A stretch of 12,152 nt of DNA from Bacteroidia bacterium. GTDB lineage: Bacteria > Bacteroidota > Bacteroidia > NS11-12g > UBA955. The translations under genes and the position numbers were made by a program. The notes under the pieces were generated by a model that worked only from the letters and a program-made list of their open reading frames with translations, did no database searches and was not told the DNA's origin. Shown piece after piece: positions 6,414 through 12,152 of the stretch. The stretch's first letter is position 1. The number at the start of each line of letters is the position of its first letter. The stretch spans positions 1 through 12,152 of the forward strand of contig JALRLA010000252.1 in assembly GCA_023254645.1 (NCBI GenBank), read 5' to 3'.

Positions 6414-7510
6414 CGCTTAGAAAAGGTTTTCATCAACTTGGGCTCAAGCCGTTTCCAGTAGGCGAAAAACGAACGAAAATCGCCCTGAACCTCAGCGATC
6501 ATCAATCGGCGTGGGTCTTCCTCACCTTGATAATGCCGCGCAAATACATGCTCTTTGTACACTATGCTAGCCCCCGGAGCCATTTGTTTCAACTGATCAA
6601 AAGAACCCACAAAGGTTTGCAATCCCGGAATTTGGGCGGCAGCCTCTAAGGCAAATTGCAAAACCTTGCTCGAAACCGGATACTTCTCAAAATGTTCGGG
6701 CTCCAACAAGAGCACGCGATTGGCCGCTTGATTAGAGCGCCAAGTGGGTGACAATTGGTAGCAATTGTAAACCAATACGGGCTGATTCGCATTCAGTTGC
6801 AAAGGTTCTGAAGCGGGCAACTCGGTTTTCAAATCAAAGGGCCTCACTTCTTGCAATGCTTGGGGAATGCCCCCCTCCAACAATTCTTCGTAGGCCTTAT
6901 CCAAATAGGTCTTGCGCTGACGACTGCCAGTGTAATGGTTGATGTTTTCTTGATTGGCGACGTAGGGTTTGGACGAAAAGGTACCGGCTACCCATTGCCA
7001 GGACAAGGCATTCGACGCCCAATCTCCATCCAACAAATGGGCATACAAGAACCTAGCCGATTCTCGCCAATGACTGCGAGCCATGTGGCAAGCCAAAAAG
7101 GCCGTATACAAGCGCAAATGGTTGTGCATGAGGCCGGTCTCAAAGAGCTCTCGCAATCCCTCATCAATGGCATCGATGCCCGTGCAGGCATCCAATAGAG
7201 CCGTAGGCACCCCCTCGCGTTGAGCCGTCACTTGTTCTTGGCGAATGTCTTGGTTGATGGCGTCGCCCTTGTGTTGCCAAACCAATTGGTAGAAATCCCT
7301 CCAGGCCAGCTGCTGCAAAAAGGGTTTGGCTTGGTGGAAGGACCAACCCTGCTCCAATAAGATGTCCATGACCCAGCGTGTATCGATGATGCTACGAGAG
7401 ATGTAAGGGCCCAATTCAGTCACGGTACCGTTTATGAAATTGCGGGACTTCCCGTATTTCACCGGGTCAAAGGCCCTAAGCTCGGCTTCTATTTCTGTAA
7501 TTGTTTTCAT
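6410..7510 (-). CDS. FAD-binding photolyase-like protein, domain order inverted
   Basis: 366 residues. The first ~210 match the helical FAD domain of photolyases/cryptochromes: [14 protein letters not shown] (34-47), QLAWRDFY (67-74), [26 protein letters not shown] (110-135), [17 protein letters not shown] (160-176). Asp161 and Asn167 match conserved flavin-contacting positions of class I enzymes. The Arg after MHN in CPD photolyases is His131 here, and NNGGW has become NALSW. There is no N-terminal antenna domain. Instead residues ~243-345 look like an alpha/beta antenna-type domain ([40 protein letters not shown]) placed after the FAD domain. It overlaps the stop of the upstream photolyase by ATGA and the DUF2256 gene by ATGA. 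A flavin-based DNA repair or blue-light role is likely; the substrate cannot be told. Confidence 0.85.
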   Translation of the reverse strand: MKTITEIEAELRAFDPVKYGKSRNFINGTVTELGPYISRSIIDTRWVMDILLEQGWSFHQAKPFLQQLAWRDFYQLVWQHKGDAINQDIRQEQVTAQREGVPTALLDACTGIDAIDEGLRELFETGLMHNHLRLYTAFLACHMARSHWRESARFLYAHLLDGDWASNALSWQWVAGTFSSKPYVANQENINHYTGSRQRKTYLDKAYEELLEGGIPQALQEVRPFDLKTELPASEPLQLNANQPVLVYNCYQLSPTWRSNQAANRVLLLEPEHFEKYPVSSKVLQFALEAAAQIPGLQTFVGSFDQLKQMAPGASIVYKEHVFARHYQGEEDPRRLMIAEVQGDFRSFFAYWKRLEPKLMKTFSKR

Positions 7511-8988
7511 GAATGATGGCCCAAAGAGTTCAAATAGGTTTCGGCGCGCTGCAACAAGAGGCTGCGTTTTTCCTCGCTCATGCGGTCAAACGACTTGACC
7601 ATGACGCCCATTCGCGGATTTTGCAAAAAGAAATCCCGGTGCACATGAATGAATCGCCAGTACAAGGCATCCCAAGTTTCGCACCAGGGGCCTTTCGAGA
7701 AATTGCTCATGCGCAAGAGATAAGCACTGCCACTGATGTAAGGCTTGGTACTCATCAGGCCACCATCGGCAAATTGACCCATCCCGTATACATTCGGAAC
7801 CATGACCCAATCATAGGCGTCAATGAACAATTCCATGAACCAGCGGTACACTTCATCGGGATCAAACTCACAAAGCAACATGAAGTTGCTCAGCACCATC
7901 AAGCGTTCAATGTGGTGGCAATAGGCATTGTTCAACACCCGCTTGATTACGGCATCCAACGCATGAATTCCCGTATTTCCTGCGTAAAAAGATGCCGGAA
8001 TTTTTCGCGAAAATCCCCAATAATTCCGGGTTCGCTGCTTTGGCCCCTGAGCTTGATACACCCCGCGTATAAATTCCCGCCAGCCTATGATTTGGCGCAC
8101 AAATCCTTCGGTTTCATTCAACCCAATGCCTTGTTTTTGACTGGCCTCCAAAACCGCGTCTAGCACTTCGGCAGGAGACAACATTCCCACGTTCAAATAC
8201 GGCGTGAGAAGACTGTGGTGCAGCAAGCTGTGACCCTGTTGAATGGCGTCTTCATAGCGACCAAAGGCCCACAATCGCTGCTTCGCAAAATCATGCAATG
8301 CCTCCAAGGCCCCTTCTCTGGAGCAGGCATAGGTCCATTCCCCTTGAACGGCGCCAGGGGCATGGGGGAAATAAGCATTCACATACGCTTCTGCCTCTTG
8401 TTGGTACTCATCAGTCTGCACCTTTGGCAAAGGTGGAGGGACCCCATCTTTGGGGTAAGGCAATCGATTGTCCTCATCGAAGCTCCACTTCCCGCCCAAG
8501 GGTTTTGTTCCATCCATCAACAGGTTAAACCGGCGGCGTTGTAGCATGTAAAATGAGGCCATGCGGTAATTCGACTTGGCTGAAAAATCTTCGGCCACTT
8601 GGGTTTCGCTTAACAAAAACTGGGGAGCCTCTTCCCATTGCATTTCCAGCTGGGCTGATCGAGCGGCTTTCAACCATTTTCGCTCCAACCAATCGTCGTG
8701 CAAACGAAACAAACACAGGGCTTGAATCCCCGACTTTGCCCATTGCTGGCATAGTTCTAGGGCATCGAGGGGCTGGCCTTGGCATTCGAAATACGAAACG
8801 TCCAATCCTTGCCCCTTCAAATAATCGGCATGGCAACGCATGCTGGCCCGATGAAACTGCAACTTCTGCCTGTGAAAGGCATATTGGTTGAAGAACAAGG
8901 GGTCTTCGACCAGCGCCACCTGGCTAGGGCCGACTAAGTCTCGGTACAATTGGTGCGGAAACAAAACCCTCAAGGTATTACTGGGCAT
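7507..8988 (-). CDS. Cryptochrome/photolyase, FeS-BCP-like but lacking the cluster ligands
   Basis: 493 residues, normal for bacterial (6-4) photolyase/CryPro (FeS-BCP) proteins. The N-terminal alpha/beta antenna domain includes VALVEDPLFFNQYAFHRQKL (24-43) and FHRASM. A linker follows, then the helical FAD domain with GYxDA-like FGRYEDA (242-248), IIGWREFIRGVY (300-311), HHIERLM (358-364, matching the paired active-site His of this clade), DWVMVPNVYGMGQFADGG (393-410) and STKPYISG. In PhrB-type proteins four Cys hold a [4Fe-4S] cluster. Here TGIHAL (339-344) has Ala343 where Cys is expected, and the YCxxC region reads NFSKGPWC (429-436), shortened by about ten residues, so the cluster is probably absent. 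It probably repairs UV photoproducts or senses blue light. It heads the run and is divergent from crtD. Confidence 0.9.
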   Translation of the reverse strand: MPSNTLRVLFPHQLYRDLVGPSQVALVEDPLFFNQYAFHRQKLQFHRASMRCHADYLKGQGLDVSYFECQGQPLDALELCQQWAKSGIQALCLFRLHDDWLERKWLKAARSAQLEMQWEEAPQFLLSETQVAEDFSAKSNYRMASFYMLQRRRFNLLMDGTKPLGGKWSFDEDNRLPYPKDGVPPPLPKVQTDEYQQEAEAYVNAYFPHAPGAVQGEWTYACSREGALEALHDFAKQRLWAFGRYEDAIQQGHSLLHHSLLTPYLNVGMLSPAEVLDAVLEASQKQGIGLNETEGFVRQIIGWREFIRGVYQAQGPKQRTRNYWGFSRKIPASFYAGNTGIHALDAVIKRVLNNAYCHHIERLMVLSNFMLLCEFDPDEVYRWFMELFIDAYDWVMVPNVYGMGQFADGGLMSTKPYISGSAYLLRMSNFSKGPWCETWDALYWRFIHVHRDFFLQNPRMGVMVKSFDRMSEEKRSLLLQRAETYLNSLGHHS

Positions 8989-9022
8989 GAGTGGAAAACA
9001 AGCCGGCCTATGGTTTTGTTCA

Positions 9023-9035
9023 GCCGGGGCCCGGC
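9023..9035. repeat. GC-rich inverted repeat between divergent photolyase and crtD
   Basis: GCCGGG-G-CCCGGC is a perfect 6-bp inverted repeat near the centre of the 85-bp divergent intergenic region (8989-9073). The sequence AGCCGG also occurs at 9001-9006 and again at 9022-9027, exactly 21 bp apart, so on the same face of the helix. This could be an operator for a regulator shared by both genes, but no regulator is in view and no known operator is matched. Confidence 0.3.
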
Positions 9036-9054
9036 GAATGAAACGAAAAGCGCC

Positions 9055-9062
9055 TAGGTTTG
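9055..9062 (+). promoter_or_regulatory. Candidate -7 element of the crtD-like gene
   Basis: TAGGTTTG matches the Bacteroidota -7 consensus TAnnTTTG, 11 bp before the ATG at 9074, and would give a leader of only several nucleotides. No TTG lies 19-21 bp upstream, so the -33 half is missing. The gene may be activator-dependent, or the match may be chance. I found no convincing promoter for the photolyase on the opposite strand. Confidence 0.4.
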
Positions 9063-9073
9063 TTTGTTAGAAA

Positions 9074-10567
9074 ATGAAGCCCCAAAAAGCGATTGTTATC
9101 GGTAGCGGAGTCGCAGGTTTGGCCTCCTCCATTCGCTTGACAATTCAAGGTTACGAGACCCACGTTTATGAGAGCTACGACAAGCCTGGGGGGAAACTGA
9201 ATGAGCTGACACTGGGATCCTATCGATTCGATACAGGCCCCTCTCTTTTTACGCTACCCTCCCTCATCAAGGAACTGTATGAGCTTTGTGGGCAATCATT
9301 TGAGGACCAATTTCCCTTTGAAAGGTTGGAAACCACCTGCCGCTACCACTACGAAGACGGCACACAGTTCAATGCCCATGCTGAGCGCTCCATGTTTGCA
9401 AAAGAGCTTCAGCAGGTTGCCCAACCTCAAGAGATTGAAGCCTTTTTCAAGCATTTGGATCGAGCCGAATTCCGCTATTCCAGAATGGCCCCCATTTTCT
9501 TGGATCGCAGCCTTCACCGATGGAAGAACTATGCCAACCGGGAAACGCTTCAAGGAATAGGGAGCATTCCCAGACTCAATTTGTTTTCCGATATGAATTC
9601 CGAAAACAAGAAACAGCTGGGCAATCCCTATTTGGTCCAGTACTTCAATCGATTTGCCACGTACAACGGCAGTGACCCTTTTCAAGCCCCGGCCCTGTTG
9701 AACATGATTCCCCATTTGGAACACAACATTGGCACCTTCTTCCCCAAAAACGGCATGTACCAAATCGCCCAAAGCCTGTATGATTTGGCTTTGTCGCAAG
9801 GGGTTCAGTTTCATTTCAATACCCGAATTGAAGAAATCCTGCATGAACCGTCTCGGGTATACGCGGTTCGAACCCGTCAGTCAGACAAGCCTATTTTGGC
9901 CGACTTGGTGGTCAGCAATGCTGACATTCACAGCACCTACCAACAGCTTATGCCCAAGGCCAAAGCGCCCAAACGATTGCTCAAACAAGAAAAATCCAGT
10001 TCGGGACTGGTATTTTACTGGGGCGTCAAACAACGCTTCCCCAAGCTGCAATTGCACAACATTTTCTTCAGCCAAGATTACCAGGCAGAATTCCAAGGCT
10101 TGTTTGAGACAGGCGAAATTTACGAGGACCCCACCGTGTATGTACACATCAGCTCCAAATGCAACCCCAATGATGCCCCGCCAGACGGAGAAAATTGGTT
10201 TGTCATGATCAATGTGCCCAATACCAAAAAGGCTGCAAAGCCCTTAGATATACCCATGATGCGCGGCCTAATTCTAGCCAAACTCAGCCGAATGCTCGGT
10301 ATAGACATGGAGCCCTTGATCGAATGCGAGTCCTATCTGGACCCCGAAACCTTGGAAAAGCGCACTTCATCGTACGCCGGTGCCTTATACGGCAACGCCA
10401 GCAACAACCGTTTTGCGGCGTTCTTGCGGCACAAAAACTACAGCAGCGATTTTAAGGGTCTATACTTTTGTGGCGGAAGCGTTCATCCCGGCGGAGGGAT
10501 ACCCCTCTGCCTACAAAGCGCAAAAATCGTCGCTGACTTGGTGGCCCAAAGGGAGCAAAGAAACTAA
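9074..10567 (+). CDS. crtD: CrtD-like carotenoid 3,4-desaturase (phytoene desaturase family)
   Basis: 497 residues, the usual length. It is an FAD-dependent membrane-associated oxidoreductase of carotenoid biosynthesis. Seen: dinucleotide-binding IVIGSGVAGLASS (7-19) with Glu33 in VYESYDKPGGKL (31-42), FDTGPSLFTLP (52-62), an FNRFATYNGSDPFQAP central motif, LADLVVSNAD, and the C-terminal flavin motif LYFCGGSVHPGGGIPLC (463-479). The FDTGPSLFTLP form and GGKLNE start resemble Bacteroidota CrtD (1-hydroxycarotenoid 3,4-desaturase) more than their CrtI, which as I recall reads FDMGPSWYWMP. Such an enzyme would act late in making flexixanthin-, saproxanthin- or myxol-type pigments. It stands alone, with no crtB, crtI or crtY nearby. 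It is divergent from the photolyase, and its stop is 5 bp from the convergent mnmE stop. Family is certain; the CrtD step is probable. Confidence 0.85.
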   Translation: MKPQKAIVIGSGVAGLASSIRLTIQGYETHVYESYDKPGGKLNELTLGSYRFDTGPSLFTLPSLIKELYELCGQSFEDQFPFERLETTCRYHYEDGTQFNAHAERSMFAKELQQVAQPQEIEAFFKHLDRAEFRYSRMAPIFLDRSLHRWKNYANRETLQGIGSIPRLNLFSDMNSENKKQLGNPYLVQYFNRFATYNGSDPFQAPALLNMIPHLEHNIGTFFPKNGMYQIAQSLYDLALSQGVQFHFNTRIEEILHEPSRVYAVRTRQSDKPILADLVVSNADIHSTYQQLMPKAKAPKRLLKQEKSSSGLVFYWGVKQRFPKLQLHNIFFSQDYQAEFQGLFETGEIYEDPTVYVHISSKCNPNDAPPDGENWFVMINVPNTKKAAKPLDIPMMRGLILAKLSRMLGIDMEPLIECESYLDPETLEKRTSSYAGALYGNASNNRFAAFLRHKNYSSDFKGLYFCGGSVHPGGGIPLCLQSAKIVADLVAQREQRN

Positions 10568-10572
10568 AAGGT

Positions 10573-11958
10573 TTACTTCCCGATACAAAAACTGGAGAAA
10601 ATGGACCCCAACACTTCATCGGCGTCTATTTCACCGGTGATGCGACCGAGTTGGGCGATGCCGTGACGCAGGTGAAACACCAACAAATCACCGCTTAGAC
10701 CGGCTTCCATGCCGGCCAGGAGATCATCCAATTCCGCTCGGCAGCGAGCCAATGCTTCGGCATGGCGAGCGTTGGTCACGACGGTTTGATCGGCAAAAGG
10801 TTGCAACTCAGCTGCAAAACGCTGGGCCAGGTCTTTGCGCAATTGCAAGAGAGAAACGGCATCTTGAGCGGCGACGCTCAACAACCCAGGCAGGCCATGT
10901 CGCTTCAACAACTCTTCCAATTCAGCGGGAGGCTGCTGAACCAAATCCATTTTGGTGGCCAAGACCCAGATCTGGGCATTCTTGCTTTGCAGAGCCGCCA
11001 AATCTGATTCGAAGTCAGCCGGCGACCAGTGAGAGGCATCAACCAAAAACAAAGTGGCTCCGCTTTGGGCCACGTGGTTCCAGGTTCGTTCGATGCCCAT
11101 TTGTTCGATGGTGTCTGTAGCGGCCCGTATGCCTGCGGTATCAATCAAACGAATGCGAAACCCATCTACAAAGAATTGGTCTTCAATGGCATCACGGGTA
11201 GTACCTTCAATATCAGACACCAAGGCCTTGTCTTCCCGAATCAAACCATTGAACAGGGTGCTCTTGCCCGCATTGGGGCGTCCCGCCAACACCAAAGCAA
11301 AGCCCTTTTTCAAGGCGTTGCCCAGCTGGTAACTCTCTTCCAATACGGCCAAGCGAGTTCGCAATTCTTCGACCAGTGATTTCAACTCAGAGCGGGAGGC
11401 AAATTCCACGTCTTCTTCGCCAAAATCCAGCTCCAACTCCATCAAGGAAACAAAGTGCAACAGTTTAGCACGCAATTCGGCTATGTCTTGAGAAAAACCA
11501 CCCCGCAAATGGTGCAGTGCTTGGCTGTGGGCGGCTTCGTGTTCAGAGGCTATGAGGTCTGAAACCGCCTCGGCTTGAGCGAGATCCAACTTGCCATTCA
11601 AGAAGGCCCTCTGGGTAAATTCACCCGGTTCGGCCATGCGCGCGCCACGCTTCAAATAGGCCTGCAGTACGCGTTGCACTATGAATTCACTGCCGTGTAG
11701 GGACAACTCTACCGTAGGCTCTCCTGTATAGCTTTTGCTGCCTTGGAATAAGGCTACCAAGGCTTCATCCAACAGTTGATCGCCATCGTACAGCCGCTTC
11801 AGGTGCAAGGTATGCGAGGGCGCATGGCTGATGGGCTTGCGCAACATCTGATCGGTCATCACCAAAGCTTGTGGTCCTGAAATGCGTACCACCGCTACCG
11901 CCCCCATTCCAGCAGGAGTAGCGCGTGCAACAATGGTATCGGAATCCAAGACGGGCAT
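10573..11958 (-). CDS. mnmE: tRNA modification GTPase MnmE
   Basis: 461 residues, full family length. With MnmG it installs the cmnm5/nm5 group on wobble uridine 34 of certain tRNAs, using GTP, K+, methylene-THF and FAD. The N-terminal THF-binding domain starts DTIVARATPAGMGAVAVVRISGP (7-29) and includes EPGEFTQRAFLNGKLDL (110-126). The inserted G domain has the P-loop GRPNAGKST (226-234), switch EGTTRD (251-256) and DTAG (273-276). G4 reads TKMD (335-338) instead of the usual NKxD. The protein ends in the required FCIGK (457-461), whose Cys is needed for modification. The ATG at 11958 gives the standard N-terminus. The gene lies 21 bp after the stop of the glucoamylase-family gene on the same strand and may be read from its transcript. 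Confidence 0.97.
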   Translation of the reverse strand: MPVLDSDTIVARATPAGMGAVAVVRISGPQALVMTDQMLRKPISHAPSHTLHLKRLYDGDQLLDEALVALFQGSKSYTGEPTVELSLHGSEFIVQRVLQAYLKRGARMAEPGEFTQRAFLNGKLDLAQAEAVSDLIASEHEAAHSQALHHLRGGFSQDIAELRAKLLHFVSLMELELDFGEEDVEFASRSELKSLVEELRTRLAVLEESYQLGNALKKGFALVLAGRPNAGKSTLFNGLIREDKALVSDIEGTTRDAIEDQFFVDGFRIRLIDTAGIRAATDTIEQMGIERTWNHVAQSGATLFLVDASHWSPADFESDLAALQSKNAQIWVLATKMDLVQQPPAELEELLKRHGLPGLLSVAAQDAVSLLQLRKDLAQRFAAELQPFADQTVVTNARHAEALARCRAELDDLLAGMEAGLSGDLLVFHLRHGIAQLGRITGEIDADEVLGSIFSSFCIGK

Positions 11959-11979
11959 GAGCCCACAAAGATACGACCC

Positions 11980-12152
11980 TTAGTAACCTGTGCTAATACC
12001 GGCTTCTTTGGGAATGTTGTTCAACTCTGGGCAAGACATGAACAAGGACCAGAGATAGCCACTGCGGTAATTCTCCATCATGGCCACGATGGGTCCCTGA
12101 TCAATGGCCAAGTAGCGAGGAAGCATCCAATTGTGATGATCGGAAAAGGCGT
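11980..12152 (-). CDS. Glucoamylase-family protein (PF10091-type), C-terminal end
   Basis: Only the last 56 residues are in the window, the gene being cut by its right edge. They read AFSDHHNWMLPRYLAIDQGP, then IVAMMENYRSGYLWSLFMSC, then PELNNIPKEAGISTGY and TAA. The central AIDQGPIVAMxENYRSGxLWxLFMSCPE is the signature end of the PF10091 glycoamylase-like domain, where the acidic residues of DQGP and EN are conserved. These proteins are usually periplasmic or lipid-anchored in Bacteroidota and are linked to glucan (often cyclic or beta-linked) breakdown. The substrate here cannot be judged from this fragment. The stop is 21 bp before mnmE. Confidence 0.82.
   Translation of the reverse strand, partial: AFSDHHNWMLPRYLAIDQGPIVAMMENYRSGYLWSLFMSCPELNNIPKEAGISTGY

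Noticed and set aside
6199..6420. Plus-strand 73-codon frame covering the gap between the membrane-protein and FAD-protein genes
   Set aside because: The minus strand there encodes the DUF2256 protein with all four cysteines and correct overlap, which explains the region better.
7513..8163. Long plus-strand open frame of 216 codons opposite the photolyase
   Set aside because: It lies wholly antisense to a well-supported photolyase, and its translation shows no domain-like pattern; it is a frame shadow.
9001..9035. CarH-type operator in the divergent region
   Set aside because: The repeats present are GC-rich GCCGGG units and do not match any operator consensus I can recall; only a generic inverted repeat is claimed.
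9296..9844. Minus-strand open frame of 182 codons inside the carotenoid desaturase
   Set aside because: It is fully antisense to conserved parts of the desaturase and has no recognisable motifs.

Overview
The window looks like chromosomal DNA of an aquatic or marine member of the Bacteroidota, probably near Flavobacteriales. The evidence is a DUF2147 protein next to a DUF6268-type outer-membrane protein, a DUF7009-type protein beside fdhD, a photolyase / FAD-binding protein / DUF2256 trio, a CrtD-like carotenoid desaturase, a PF10091 glucoamylase-type C-terminus, and promoter-like sites fitting the Bacteroidota pattern TTG-N19-TAnnTTTG. I see no IS element, tRNA, rRNA, CRISPR array or prophage gene. 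Coding density is very high and no stretch over 300 bases lacks a gene.

Layout. (A) 1-782, plus strand: 3' end of acetyl-CoA synthetase. (B) 786-2820, minus strand: three-gene envelope unit of lipoprotein, DUF2147 protein and DUF6268-type outer-membrane protein, nearly or actually overlapping, with its own promoter candidate. (C) 2895-8988, minus strand: a seven-gene run. Its upstream half is a FeS-BCP-like photolyase/cryptochrome, a second photolyase-like flavoprotein with apparently inverted domain order, and a 43-residue DUF2256 zinc-ribbon protein; these three are joined by two ATGA overlaps. Its downstream half is an unknown polytopic membrane protein, an NTPase-MobA fusion, FdhD and a DUF7009-type protein, which points to molybdenum cofactor (bis-MGD) maturation and sulfuration. 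A hairpin after the last gene separates B from C. (D) 9074-10567, plus strand: CrtD-like carotenoid desaturase, divergent from the photolyase across 85 bp. (E) 10573-11958, minus strand: MnmE, 21 bp downstream of (F) 11980-12152, the 3' end of a glucoamylase-family gene.

How the genes may work together: the divergent photolyase and carotenoid genes suggest a photoprotection region, with DNA repair or blue-light sensing on one side and pigment on the other. The molybdenum half of unit C has no molybdoenzyme in view, so its client is elsewhere. The most unusual points are the apparent loss of the [4Fe-4S] ligands in the FeS-BCP-like photolyase, the FAD-domain-first architecture of its partner, and the P-loop NTPase-MobA fusion. 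Family assignments come from motif recognition and remembered alignments, not from searches.
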